Notes: generated by a model from the letters alone, not told the origin. A stretch of DNA of 64,000 nucleotides from DASPJR01 sp035628505 (GCA_035628505.1 DASPJR010000158.1:33783-97782), one strand, 5' to 3'; positions 18,927 to 28,088 are shown, numbered from the stretch's first letter. Translations and numbers: made by a program.

Positions 18927-20978
18927 ATGCCCAGCAGCCTCTTCAGCACGATTGCCAGCGGGTCCGACATCGAACAGTTCCGCACTCTGAACTGGGAAGG
19001 CAGTTTTGACGAGTACCTCGACATCGTCGTTAAAGACCCGCGCGTGACTCGAAACGCGTATCAGCGTCTTTATGACATGATCCTGTCCTACGGACAGGAA
19101 GAAGTGACCGAGCACCGCGAAAAGCTGATTCATTACAAATTCTTCAGCGATCCAATCTCGAATGGACGTGACGGCGTCTTCGGCATGGATCGCTCGCTGA
19201 TGCGGCTGGTCAGCGTGATCAAGTCCGCGGCGATGGGCTACGGCACCGAGCGCCGCGTGCTGCTGCTGCATGGACCGGTCGGAAGCGCCAAGAGCACCAT
19301 CGCACGGCTGCTGAAAAAAGGACTGGAAGTCTATTCAAAGACCGAACGCGGCGCGCTCTACACTTTCTCCTGGGACATTCCCGACATGCAGGGCCAGGAT
19401 TCCGTGCAGCCCTGCCCAATGCATGAAGAACCGCTGAAGCTCATTCCTTTCGATCAGCGCGAGCGTGCGGCTGCGGAGATCAACAACCGCGCCAAGAGCG
19501 ATTACAAGGTCCACATTGAAGGCGACCTGTGCCCGTTCTGCCGCTACGTGTTCCGCTCCATGATGGACAAGTACAGCGGCGACTGGGCCAAGGTGATGAA
19601 GCACATCCGCGTGCGGCGCATGGTCCTGTCTGAAAAAGACCGCGTGGGCATCGGCACGTTCCAGCCAAAGGACGAGAAGAATCAGGATTCGACGGAACTG
19701 ACAGGCGACATCAACTACCGCAAGATCGCCGAATACGGCAGCGACAGCGATCCGCGCGCGTTCAACTTCGACGGCGAATTCAACGTCGCCAACCGCGGCA
19801 TCATCGAATTCATCGAAGTGCTCAAGCTGGACGTCGCGTTCCTGTATGACCTGCTCGGCGCCAGCCAGGAACACAAGATCAAGCCCAAGAAGTTCGCGCA
19901 GACGGACATTGACGAAGTCATCCTCGGCCATACCAACGAGCCCGAATACAAAAAGCTGCAGTCCAACGAGATGATGGAAGCGTTCCGCGACCGCACGGTG
20001 AAGATCGACATTCCGTATAACGTGAAGATCCAGGACGAAGTGCGCATCTACGAACGCGACTTCAACAAAGAACGCGTCAAGAAGCACATCGCCCCGCACA
20101 CCATAGAGATTGCCGCAATGTGGGCCGTTCTCACGCGCCTGGAAGAGCCGAAGAAAGCGCAGCTGTCGCTGATGCAGAAGCTGAAACTTTACGCCGGCAA
20201 GACCTTGCCGGGCTATACTGAAGACAACGTGGGCGAACTGAAGCAGGAAGCCCCGCGCGAAGGAATGACCGGCATCTCCCCGCGCTACATCCAGGACAAG
20301 CTTTCAAACGCGCTGGTCTCGAACACCAGCAGCACGTCGGTCAACCCGTTCATGGTTCTGAACGAGCTCGAAGCCGGGCTGCAGCATCATTCATTGATCA
20401 CCAACGAAGAACAGCGCAAGCGCTACCGTGAGCTTCTGGCTGTCGTGCGCGAAGAATACGAAGAGATCGTTAAAAATGAAGTTCAGCGGGCAATCAGCGC
20501 TGACGAGGAAGCCATCGCGAAACTTTGCCAGAATTACATCGATAACATTAAGGCCTACACGCAGAAGGAAAAAGTGCGCAACAAGTACACGGGCCAGGCC
20601 GAACCGCCCGATGAACGGCTGATGCGCAGCATCGAAGAAAAGATCGAGATACCTGAGAGCCGCAAAGACGACTTCCGGCGCGAGATAATGAATTACATTG
20701 GCGCACTCGCCATCGACGGCCGCCATTTCGACTTCCGTATGAATGAGCGCCTGCACCGTGCATTGGAGCTGAAACTGTTCGAGGATCAGAAGGATTCGAT
20801 CAAGCTCAGCACGTTGGTCTCCTCGGTTGTGGACCGCGAGACGCAGGAGAAGATCGACATCGTAAAAAGCCGCCTGATTCGCAATTTTGGATATGATGAA
20901 GAGTCAGCCACAGACGTCCTGAACTTTGTAGCCAGCATCTTCGCTCGAGGCGACACGAAGACGAAGAACAAGAACTAA
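18927..20978 (+). CDS. prkA: PrkA-family serine protein kinase (YeaG)
   Basis: About 683 residues from the ATG at 18927 (GAGGGAG upstream). It has the N-terminal AAA-type domain with Walker A motif GPVGSAKST, followed by the long PrkA region containing 'FSWDIPDMQGQDSVQPCPMH' and paired cysteines (DLCPFCRYVF), and the conserved C-terminal domain. PrkA/YeaG proteins are stress- and starvation-related kinases or AAA+ proteins that act with YeaH and SpoVR; the three genes are a conserved set across bacteria. Both partners are present downstream at 21824 and 24626, which strongly supports the call. Confidence 0.96.
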   Translation: MPSSLFSTIASGSDIEQFRTLNWEGSFDEYLDIVVKDPRVTRNAYQRLYDMILSYGQEEVTEHREKLIHYKFFSDPISNGRDGVFGMDRSLMRLVSVIKSAAMGYGTERRVLLLHGPVGSAKSTIARLLKKGLEVYSKTERGALYTFSWDIPDMQGQDSVQPCPMHEEPLKLIPFDQRERAAAEINNRAKSDYKVHIEGDLCPFCRYVFRSMMDKYSGDWAKVMKHIRVRRMVLSEKDRVGIGTFQPKDEKNQDSTELTGDINYRKIAEYGSDSDPRAFNFDGEFNVANRGIIEFIEVLKLDVAFLYDLLGASQEHKIKPKKFAQTDIDEVILGHTNEPEYKKLQSNEMMEAFRDRTVKIDIPYNVKIQDEVRIYERDFNKERVKKHIAPHTIEIAAMWAVLTRLEEPKKAQLSLMQKLKLYAGKTLPGYTEDNVGELKQEAPREGMTGISPRYIQDKLSNALVSNTSSTSVNPFMVLNELEAGLQHHSLITNEEQRKRYRELLAVVREEYEEIVKNEVQRAISADEEAIAKLCQNYIDNIKAYTQKEKVRNKYTGQAEPPDERLMRSIEEKIEIPESRKDDFRREIMNYIGALAIDGRHFDFRMNERLHRALELKLFEDQKDSIKLSTLVSSVVDRETQEKIDIVKSRLIRNFGYDEESATDVLNFVASIFARGDTKTKNKN

Positions 20979-21058
20979 GTAAAAGCTATGTTTTTGGCAC
21001 TGGCGGTGCTCGGGGTCAGCGGTAGCGTAGTTTGTGTCGCGTTTTCGCGGGGGTGGGC

Positions 21059-21688
21059 ATGCAGCAGAGTCCCGGGTCACCATCACAGCCCCAGCCGTTT
21101 GATCCCTTCGAGACTGAGGCCAGGCTCACAACCAGCACATCGTGGTTCTGGGCCATGGCGGCGCAGGCGCTCTGTACCGGCTTCCTGGTTATCCTTAATC
21201 ATTTCGCTCAAGGGCATCCCTGGGAACGCCAGGTCCGCTGCATTGTCATTATTGGAATTGTCGCTACGTGGAGCCTGGCTCTGCGCACGATCCGCCAGCG
21301 CCTGGTGGAACTGATGGCTTACTGGCAGAAGGCATCGAAGGGACTTCTGCGCAAGGCGTCGGAAAGCGGGCGGCACCTGATCGCCGCACCGATGCCGGAT
21401 GAGCAGAAGCAGTACATCCAGGGTTCAATCTGGAGACTGCGCATCATCGCGGCGGGGTTGACGATTCCCTTTTTCGTGATGCCGATGGCATGGTCATTCA
21501 TCGCCATGAACCTGTCGCTGCATGTTGGTCCGCTGGCCAAGGAATTCTGGGCCGGCGTCGCGCTGTTCACCATGGTCTCGGCGTTCATCGTTGCCGGCTA
21601 CTTCCACTGGGCGATTCTACCAATGCCGGTTCCCATGCGTGTGGGCGGCAAACGCCAGCTGACGGCACGCGTGCGCCGCCGGGTCTGA
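21059..21688 (+). CDS. Membrane protein of unknown function inside the prkA cassette
   Basis: About 209 residues from the ATG at 21059 (GGGGGTGGG just upstream). A proline- and glutamine-rich N-terminus is followed by two helices (about residues 28-75), a basic amphipathic region (QKASKGLLRKASESGRHL), two more helices (about 125-180) and a strongly basic tail ending in RVRRRV. I do not recognise the family. Its position between prkA and yeaH suggests a role with that system, but this is inference from context only. Confidence 0.6.
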   Translation: MQQSPGSPSQPQPFDPFETEARLTTSTSWFWAMAAQALCTGFLVILNHFAQGHPWERQVRCIVIIGIVATWSLALRTIRQRLVELMAYWQKASKGLLRKASESGRHLIAAPMPDEQKQYIQGSIWRLRIIAAGLTIPFFVMPMAWSFIAMNLSLHVGPLAKEFWAGVALFTMVSAFIVAGYFHWAILPMPVPMRVGGKRQLTARVRRRV

Positions 21689-21823
21689 TCCCATCCGCTC
21701 CGTTCCTTCTCAATTCATGACCTGCGTTTGCGCATTTTCCGCTCCGTGGCAGTGCGCTCCAAAGATGTCTTTGCGCGCGGCACGTTGTATAATGAAGCAG
21801 GAATAAGAATGAGGTAAGGCAGC

Positions 21824-22951
21824 ATGGTTCCTCCTGATCCGAATTACGAATCCATCTCTAAAATCGAACGCGACCATTCGCGCTTCCGGCAGATCGTCCG
21901 CGGCAAGATCAAGAAAGAGCTGCGCAAGTACATGACGCAGGGCGAGATGATCGGCAAGAAGGGCAAGGACATCGTTTCGATTCCGCTTCCGCAGATCGAT
22001 CTGCCGCATTTCCGTTTTGGCCGCAACCAGGGCGGCGTAGGTTCCGGCGAAGGCCAGGTCGGCGATCCGCTCAGCGGCCAGCCACAGGACGGCGACGGCA
22101 CGGGCGAAGCCGGCGATCAGCCGGGCGAGCACATCCTGGAAGTGGACCTGACGCTTGAAGAGCTCGCCAAAATCCTGGGCGAAGAGCTCGAACTGCCCAA
22201 CATCGCTCCGAAGGGCAAGCGCACCATTATGGCCGAGAAGGAGCGCTACAGCTCTATTCGCCGCGAAGGCCCCGAATCGCTGCGCCATTTCAAGCGGACG
22301 TTCGTGCGCGCGCTGCGCCGCCAGATCGCGACTGGCAATTACAATCCCGGTAATCCGATCATCGTTCCGATCAAAGCCGACAAGGTTTACAAAAGCTGGC
22401 AGATCACTCACGTTCCGGAATCCAACGCGGTCATCTTCTACATGATGGACGTGTCGGGCTCGATGGGCGACGAGCAGAAGGATCTAGTTCGCACGACCGC
22501 ATTCTGGATTGACACATGGCTGCGCAGCCAGTACCGCACCATCGAAAGCCGCTACATCACGCACGACGCCGCCGCACGCGAAGTCGATCAGGAGACGTTC
22601 TACAAAACGCGCGAATCCGGCGGAACTGCGATCAGCTCGGCGTACCGTCTCTGCGCTGACATGGTGGAAAAACATTACTCGCCGATGGACTGGAATATCT
22701 ACGCATTCCACTTCTCCGACGGCGATAATCTGCTCAGCGACAACGAGCAGTGCTTTCAGATTCTTAAACAGGAATTACTGCCGAAGGTGAATCTTTTCTG
22801 CTACGGCCAGGTGCGCAGTCTCTACGGTTCCGGCGAATTCAAACGCAAGCTCGACGACGCGATCGAAGAAGACAACCTGATCACGGTCGACATCAAGAAC
22901 AAGGAAGAGATTTACGACGCGATCAAAGTGTTTTTAGGTAAGGGGAAGTAA
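21824..22951 (+). CDS. yeaH: DUF444/YeaH-YhbH family protein
   Basis: 375 residues, ATG preceded by AGGTAAGG. The N-terminus (DHSRFRQIVRGKIKKELR), the glycine-rich linker after residue 65, and the C-terminal von Willebrand A-like half with the MIDAS-type 'MDVSGSMGDEQKDL' are diagnostic of the DUF444 family. YeaH partners PrkA/YeaG in stationary-phase and nutrient-stress responses in enterobacteria, and YhbH is a sporulation/stress protein in Bacillus. Here it is the second core gene of the prkA-yeaH-spoVR set. Confidence 0.95.
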   Translation: MVPPDPNYESISKIERDHSRFRQIVRGKIKKELRKYMTQGEMIGKKGKDIVSIPLPQIDLPHFRFGRNQGGVGSGEGQVGDPLSGQPQDGDGTGEAGDQPGEHILEVDLTLEELAKILGEELELPNIAPKGKRTIMAEKERYSSIRREGPESLRHFKRTFVRALRRQIATGNYNPGNPIIVPIKADKVYKSWQITHVPESNAVIFYMMDVSGSMGDEQKDLVRTTAFWIDTWLRSQYRTIESRYITHDAAAREVDQETFYKTRESGGTAISSAYRLCADMVEKHYSPMDWNIYAFHFSDGDNLLSDNEQCFQILKQELLPKVNLFCYGQVRSLYGSGEFKRKLDDAIEEDNLITVDIKNKEEIYDAIKVFLGKGK

Positions 22952-22956
22952 ACAGC

Positions 22957-23026
22957 GGCTCTTGGCTCTTAGCTCCTGGCTCTTGGCTCTTGGCTCTTGG
23001 CTCTTGGCTCTTGGCTCTTGGCTCTT
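22957..23026. repeat. Heptanucleotide tandem array, 10 units of GGCTCTT
   Basis: Ten consecutive 7-base units (GGCTCTT, with one AGCTCCT variant) begin six bases after the yeaH stop codon. The array is 70 bp, the same number of units as the GAGTCNN array at 40930. Confidence 0.95.
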
Positions 23027-23068
23027 GAAGCGCGACAAACTGAGAGCCGCATGCTAATGAGCCAAAAA

Positions 23069-23137
23069 ATGTCCGACGCAAACGCGAACAAAGAATACGC
23101 AGAGGCGCAAACCGGACAAATCAGGGAAGGCCAATGA
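23069..23137 (+). pseudogene. Remnant of a duplicated molybdoenzyme 5' end
   Basis: The first nine codons encode MSDANANKE, identical in protein sequence to the start of the intact gene at 23296; the 27 bases differ at three positions, all third-codon. The frame then diverges and ends after 22 codons, its TGA overlapping the ATG of the next remnant (ATGA). This looks like a duplicated and internally deleted copy, though a real small peptide cannot be excluded. Confidence 0.5.
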
Positions 23138-23235
23138 AACAAACGGCTAAGCTAACGGTGGACGAATTCATCGAAGAGTATTCCAAGCTCCCTGATGGGT
23201 GGCGCTACGAATTGAAAAATGGGTTTGAAGATTGA
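23134..23235 (+). pseudogene. N-terminal fragment of a Uma2-family protein
   Basis: 33 codons beginning MKQTAKLTVDEFIEEYSKLP and continuing DGWRYELKNG. This is the usual N-terminal pattern of Uma2 (DUF820) restriction-endonuclease-fold proteins, where 'YEL.DGE' follows. The stop comes right where the catalytic core should begin, so it is a truncated remnant. The divergence from the intact Uma2 gene at 23940 suggests a different subfamily member. Confidence 0.6.
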
Positions 23236-23295
23236 TGTAGCGGCACTCTTCAGATTGGATCGCAAGCAATTGAGAAAGGCAGCAGGCTTGTAGCC

Positions 23296-23943
23296 ATGTC
23301 CGACGCCAATGCGAACAAGGAAAAGTGGGCCGCGAAGAACCAGGGCCGCACGCTTCACCCCGAAGCCGTTGCGGCCGCCGCAGAATCGCGCCCAAAAATT
23401 CCGCCGGGGCAGCACATCCCGCAGGGCTGGCCGCGACTCGATCTCGGCTTCGTGCCCGACATCCCCCTCGACAAGTGGAGCCTGAGCGTCAAAGGCCTGG
23501 TTGAGCGTCCGCACGTTTTCACCTGGCAGGAATTCCAGGAGCTGCCGCAGAGTGAGCAGGTCGCGGACATGCATTGCGTCACGACCTGGAGCGTTCTCGA
23601 TAGCACGTTTAAAGGCGTGAGTTTCGCCGATCTGGCGATGCACGTCGGCGTGCTGGCTTCCGCAAAATTCGTTTACTTCAGTTGCTTTGACGGCTACACG
23701 ACCAATCTCGATCTCGAAGGCTGCATGGACGAGGATGTCATGCTCATGCACTCCTGGAACGGCGCGCCGCTCGACGCCGAACACGGCGGCCCCGTGCGCA
23801 TGCTGATCCCCAAGCGTTATCTCTGGAAGAGCGCGAAGTGGATCAAAGAGATCGTGTTTATGGAAAAGGACAAGCTCGGTTATTGGGAAGTGCGCGGCTA
23901 TCACAACCACGCCGACCCGTGGACGGAAGAGAGGTTTTCATGA
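23296..23943 (+). CDS. Sulfite-oxidase-like molybdopterin-dependent oxidoreductase
   Basis: 215 residues, the oxidoreductase molybdopterin-binding domain of the SUOX/MsrP family as a stand-alone protein. The molybdenum-ligating cysteine is in MHCVTTWS; 'LEHGGPVRMLIPK'-type (here AEHGGPVRMLIPKRYLWK) and 'GYHNHADPW' near the end are typical. There is no Tat signal, so this form is probably cytoplasmic, unlike periplasmic MsrP. The substrate is unknown. Its stop overlaps the start of the Uma2 gene (ATGA), so they form a translationally coupled pair. The pair sits inside the prkA cassette, between yeaH and spoVR. Confidence 0.85.
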   Translation: MSDANANKEKWAAKNQGRTLHPEAVAAAAESRPKIPPGQHIPQGWPRLDLGFVPDIPLDKWSLSVKGLVERPHVFTWQEFQELPQSEQVADMHCVTTWSVLDSTFKGVSFADLAMHVGVLASAKFVYFSCFDGYTTNLDLEGCMDEDVMLMHSWNGAPLDAEHGGPVRMLIPKRYLWKSAKWIKEIVFMEKDKLGYWEVRGYHNHADPWTEERFS

Positions 23944-24629
23944 GTTCCTCGCGCGTGCAGGAGACCGCGGCCGAGTACGGAAAGGCGGCGACAATCGCTC
24001 CCGCGGAGCAGCGTGTCATTCTTCACAACATTACCTGGGACACTTACGTGCGGCTATTGGAGGAGACTGGAGACAATCGACGAAGCCGCATGGCCTACGA
24101 TGGGGAGACGTTAGAAATTATGTCGCCGCAACGGCAGCACGAAGCAAGCAATTACCTCATCGGAATAATGATTTTTATTCTTGCTGAAGAGCTTGAATTG
24201 GAAATGGCAGGATGTGGACAACTGACCTGTAAACGCCAGATTGCCCAAAAAGGGTTGGAGCCAGACTCTTGTTTTTATATCGCCCATGAAGCTGAAGTCC
24301 GAGGACTGGATAGGATCGATCTGGATTTAAATCATCCGCCACCTGACCTGATGATTGAGGTAGACATAACGCACTCTTCCATAGACAAGCTTGCAATTTG
24401 CGCAACGCTGGGCGTGCCCGAAGTCTGGCGATATGACGGCCATACATTGCGTTTTTTTGTTTTAAAAGGCGCCATCTACAAAGAAGCCGAGGAAAGTCTT
24501 GCATTCCCCAAGCTTCCGCTGCGTTCTAAGATTCCAGAAATTATCGCGCATGAACCTGCTGTCGGCGAGATGAAAGCTCTTCGCGAATTCCGCACCTGGG
24601 TAAAGCAGCAGTTGGAGGCCCGGAAATGA
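23940..24629 (+). CDS. Uma2-family (DUF820) putative endonuclease-fold protein
   Basis: 229 residues from the ATG at 23940 (GGAAGAGAGG upstream). The core 'MAYDGETLEIMSPQRQHE', 'KGLEPDSCFYI', 'DLMIEVDITHSS' and 'GVPEVWRYDG' matches Uma2, a PD-(D/E)XK-fold family with candidate catalytic residues in PDSCF and IEVDI. Uma2 proteins are abundant in cyanobacteria, Chloroflexi and planctomycetes but have no established role. The gene overlaps its neighbours by four bases on both sides (ATGA), an operon arrangement. Confidence 0.88.
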   Translation: MSSSRVQETAAEYGKAATIAPAEQRVILHNITWDTYVRLLEETGDNRRSRMAYDGETLEIMSPQRQHEASNYLIGIMIFILAEELELEMAGCGQLTCKRQIAQKGLEPDSCFYIAHEAEVRGLDRIDLDLNHPPPDLMIEVDITHSSIDKLAICATLGVPEVWRYDGHTLRFFVLKGAIYKEAEESLAFPKLPLRSKIPEIIAHEPAVGEMKALREFRTWVKQQLEARK

Positions 24630-26155
24630 ATCTGACTCCCGAACTTGATGACCTGAAAGAAGAGATTAAGGCCCACGCCATTGACTGCGGGCTGGACTTC
24701 TTCGATGTCGTCTACGAAGTGCTGACGCACGATCAGATGAACCAGATCGCGGCGATGGGCGGCTTCCCCACGCGCTACCCGCACTGGCGCTTTGGCATGG
24801 AATACGAGCGGCTCAGCAAATCGTACACGTACGGGCTCTCGAAGATTTACGAGATGGTCATCAACAACGATCCCTGCTACGCATACCTGATGCAGTCCAA
24901 TCCCATCGGCGATCAGAAGCTCGTGATGGCGCACGTCTACGCACACTCGGATTTCTTCAAGAACAACTGCTATTTCGCGCATACGAGCCGCAAAGCCATC
25001 GACGAGATGGCCAACCATGGCGCGCGCATCCGCGGCTATGCCGAGCGCTACGGGCATGACACCGTGGAGGCGTTTCTCGACTGCTGCCTGAGCATCGAAA
25101 ACATGATCGACATTCACTCCACCTACATCCGGCGGCAGGAAGAGGTCAAGGCGGCATCGCAGCTGACCGAGGAAGACGACGACACGCTGAAAGTCGAGCG
25201 CATCCGTTCTAAGGATTACATGGACCGCTTTGTGAATCCGAAGGAGTTCCTGGAAGCCAAGCGCCGCGAGCTGGAAGACGAGCGCAAAAAGAAGAAGCGC
25301 ATTCCCGAAGAGCCCACGCGCGATCTGCTCAAGTTCCTGATCGAGTACGCGCCTCTCGAAAAATGGCAGCGCGACATTCTCACCATCGTCCGCGAAGAGG
25401 CGTACTATTTCGCGCCGCAGGGCATGACCAAGATCATGAACGAAGGCTGGGCCACGTACTGGCACTCGCGCATGATGACCGAAAAACTCGCCACTGACCG
25501 CGAGATCATCGACTACGCCGACCACCATTCCGGCACCGTCGCGATGGGGCCTGGACAAATCAATCCGTACAAGATCGGCGTTGAACTCTACCGGAATATC
25601 GAAGAGCGCTGGAATAAGGGCCAGCACGGCCCCGAGTGGGACCGCTGCGATGATTTCGACAAGCGCCGCAACTGGGACACGAAAGCCAACGCCGGCCGCG
25701 AGAAAATTTTTGAGGTGCGCCGCGTCCACAACGACGTCACCTTCATCGATGCGTTCTTCACGAAGGAATTCTGCGAAGAACACAAGCTCTTTGCGTTCAA
25801 GTTCAACCGCAAGAGCGGCGTTTACGAAATCTCGAGCCGCGAGTTCCAGGACATTAAACGCCAGTTGCTGAGCAACCTCACCAATGCAGGACAGCCGTTC
25901 ATTTACGTCGTCGACGCGAATCATTCCAATCGCGGCGAGCTCTACCTGCGGCACCGCTTTGAAGGCGTTGAGCTCAAAATGGATCATGCGCGCGACACGC
26001 TGCAGAACATTGCCGCAGTCTGGTCGCGTCCGGTTCACATTGAAACAGTCATCGGCGGCAAAGGCAGGCTGCTCACCTACGATGGCAGCGAGCATCGCGA
26101 TTCAGAGATTTCGGTCGATCTGGAAGACAGCTACGAAATGGCTGAAAGCCTGTAG
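24626..26155 (+). CDS. spoVR: SpoVR family protein
   Basis: 509 residues. ATG overlaps the Uma2 stop and follows GGAGG. Typical SpoVR features: 'YPHWRFGMEYERLSKSYTYG', 'DPCYAYLMQSNPIGDQKLVM', 'MNEGWATYWHSRMM', 'HSGTVAMGPGQINPYKIG' and the C-terminal 'LYLRHRFEGVEL'. SpoVR is a spore-cortex protein in Bacillus and YcgB in E. coli; across bacteria it belongs with PrkA and YeaH, both found upstream. The exact biochemical role remains unknown in the family. Confidence 0.96.
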   Translation: MNLTPELDDLKEEIKAHAIDCGLDFFDVVYEVLTHDQMNQIAAMGGFPTRYPHWRFGMEYERLSKSYTYGLSKIYEMVINNDPCYAYLMQSNPIGDQKLVMAHVYAHSDFFKNNCYFAHTSRKAIDEMANHGARIRGYAERYGHDTVEAFLDCCLSIENMIDIHSTYIRRQEEVKAASQLTEEDDDTLKVERIRSKDYMDRFVNPKEFLEAKRRELEDERKKKKRIPEEPTRDLLKFLIEYAPLEKWQRDILTIVREEAYYFAPQGMTKIMNEGWATYWHSRMMTEKLATDREIIDYADHHSGTVAMGPGQINPYKIGVELYRNIEERWNKGQHGPEWDRCDDFDKRRNWDTKANAGREKIFEVRRVHNDVTFIDAFFTKEFCEEHKLFAFKFNRKSGVYEISSREFQDIKRQLLSNLTNAGQPFIYVVDANHSNRGELYLRHRFEGVELKMDHARDTLQNIAAVWSRPVHIETVIGGKGRLLTYDGSEHRDSEISVDLEDSYEMAESL

Positions 26156-26170
26156 GCGCGGAACACTCGC

Positions 26171-26419
26171 ATGAAATACCTGGTTCCAGCTTTTATATTC
26201 CCAGGCGCGGTGCTCGGGCTGTCAGGCCTGATGGCCTTAGTTTACGTAAGTTACATTCATGAAGATCTGGAAAGTTTAGAGGGCACGGTGCTCGTTGGGC
26301 TTACGGGATTAATGATTTCGTGTAGCCTCCTTTTGACCCTTTGCGGACTTTCCGCTGCATTCATCCACTACTTGCAAGCGAAGCGCTTTCCCGAGCGGTA
26401 CTCCGAGCTGTGGCTGTAA
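26171..26419 (+). CDS. Small two-helix membrane protein
   Basis: 82 residues, starting 15 bp after spoVR. Two hydrophobic segments (about residues 3-27 and 40-68) are separated by a short acidic loop (IHEDLESLEG). No recognised family. The tight spacing suggests it is translated from the same transcript as spoVR. Confidence 0.5.
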   Translation: MKYLVPAFIFPGAVLGLSGLMALVYVSYIHEDLESLEGTVLVGLTGLMISCSLLLTLCGLSAAFIHYLQAKRFPERYSELWL

Positions 26420-26669
26420 CGCCCACCTGAAGACGCCGCTTTGAAGTCAACCAGTTGCCATCCCCCGCCATTCGGTTAAAAGCTTTCCGGCGGCACGCGT
26501 CGTGCTTGCATTTTACAGCACGCATGCATCGCGCATGAGGTTGTACAACAGGGGACAGCAGCACGCTGAACAATGCCGCCGGAACGAAGTCATCTCAGCG
26601 CATTTCACCGCATGACTGAGACATTTCTGATCTGAATGCATTGAGCAGGCTGAACACAACGGAAGCTTC

Positions 26670-28043
26670 ATGAAACGATCGAGTGGCATTCTCTTACACG
26701 TTACCAGTCTTCCCAGCCAGCATAGCATCGGTGATCTCGGCACTCACGCCTACACCTGGGTGGATTTCCTCGCCGAAGCGCGGCAGAGCTACTGGCAGAT
26801 TCTGCCGCTGGGTCCCACGGGATTCGGCAACTCGCCGTACTCATCGTTTTCAGCGTATGCCGGAAATCCGCTGCTGATCAACCTCGAGGAGCTCGTCAAG
26901 GATCAGCTCCTCAAGGCCGCGGACATCGAGCCCTACGAGAATTACGCGTATCAATCACGTGTGCGCTTTGAAAAAGCCAAGCGCTACAAGAATCTGCATC
27001 TGCTCAAAGCCTTCACGAACTTCCAGGCTACCTCGGACTGGAAGCAGGGCTTCGAAGAGTTCCGCGATTCGAGCCCGTGGCTCGACAATTACGCAAAGTT
27101 CGCTGCGAACAAAGAGAAGTGTGAGCCGCTGTTCATTCAGTTCGAACAATTCATTTTCTACAAGCAGCTCACAAAGCTGAAAGCCTACGCCAATTCAAAA
27201 GGCATTAAGATTATCGGCGATCTGCCGATGTACGTCGCCGAGGACAGTGCCGACCGCTTTGAGGCGCCTGAGCTGTTTGATCTGGAGAGCGGTTATTTCG
27301 CCGGCTCGCCGCCGAGTCCTGCATTCCCAGTCGGGCAGAAGTGGGGCAATCCGCTTTTCCGCTGGGACAAGCACCGCGAAACAGGGTACCGCTGGTGGAT
27401 TAACCGCATCAAGGCCACGCTCAAGCAGGTGGATGTCATTCGCCTGGATTATTTCTGCGGCTATTCGGAATTCTGGGCCAGCAACGGTCACACCGGCCAC
27501 TGGCGGCGCGGACCGGGACATGACCTCTTCCAGAAAACGCGTGACGCGCTCGGTTCTCTGCCCTTTATTGCCGAAGACCTCGGCGAGCTCACGCACGACA
27601 TCAAGGAACTCCGCAACCGCTGGGGCATTCTCGGAACCAAGGTGCTGCATTACGCTTTCGATGGCAACGGTGAGAATCCGTACATTCCACACAATTTCGA
27701 GACGACCAACTGCGTGGTCTATACGGGCACGCATGATAACGATACGACACGCGGATGGTTTGACTCGTCACCCGATCACATTAAGGATAATGCGCGTCAG
27801 TACATGAAATGCGACGGCCACGACATTTCGTGGGATCTGATGAAGCTCGCCGCTGGCAGCAAGGCCGACCTGGCGATCATTCAATACCAGGATGTCCTGT
27901 GCCTGGGATCTGAAGCGCGTTTCAACACGCCGGGCACGGTGAGCGGGCATAATTGGTCGTGGTGCCTGCAGCCGCATCAAATCAATGACAAGGTCGCCGA
28001 GTCACTGGCGTGGCTTACCCGCACCAATAACCGTCTGCCCTGA
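26670..28043 (+). CDS. malQ: 4-alpha-glucanotransferase (amylomaltase)
   Basis: 457 residues, ATG with GGAAG upstream. It is a GH77 enzyme that transfers alpha-1,4-glucan segments in maltodextrin and glycogen metabolism. Signatures: the start 'RSSGILLHVTSLPSQHSIGD', 'GDLPMYVAEDSAD', the nucleophile aspartate in VIRLDYF, the acid/base glutamate in FIAEDLG, and THDNDTTRGWF. At 457 residues it is slightly shorter than the usual 490-530. No glycogen or maltose genes are adjacent. The 250 bp before it (26420-26669) show no other supported gene. Confidence 0.95.
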   Translation: MKRSSGILLHVTSLPSQHSIGDLGTHAYTWVDFLAEARQSYWQILPLGPTGFGNSPYSSFSAYAGNPLLINLEELVKDQLLKAADIEPYENYAYQSRVRFEKAKRYKNLHLLKAFTNFQATSDWKQGFEEFRDSSPWLDNYAKFAANKEKCEPLFIQFEQFIFYKQLTKLKAYANSKGIKIIGDLPMYVAEDSADRFEAPELFDLESGYFAGSPPSPAFPVGQKWGNPLFRWDKHRETGYRWWINRIKATLKQVDVIRLDYFCGYSEFWASNGHTGHWRRGPGHDLFQKTRDALGSLPFIAEDLGELTHDIKELRNRWGILGTKVLHYAFDGNGENPYIPHNFETTNCVVYTGTHDNDTTRGWFDSSPDHIKDNARQYMKCDGHDISWDLMKLAAGSKADLAIIQYQDVLCLGSEARFNTPGTVSGHNWSWCLQPHQINDKVAESLAWLTRTNNRLP

Positions 28044-28088
28044 GCACACCCGCAGGAAGGATACGCGTGCGATCTCTCGCGCGCTGTT

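Noticed and set aside
22957..23026. A CRISPR array from the tandem repeats
   Set aside because: The units are 7 bp, contiguous and without spacers; no cas genes are near.
24476..26095. A 539-codon open frame antisense to spoVR
   Set aside because: It mirrors the codon periodicity of spoVR and has no start signal or recognisable domain. Other long antisense frames (opposite selA, algD, the ABC ATPase) are the same effect.
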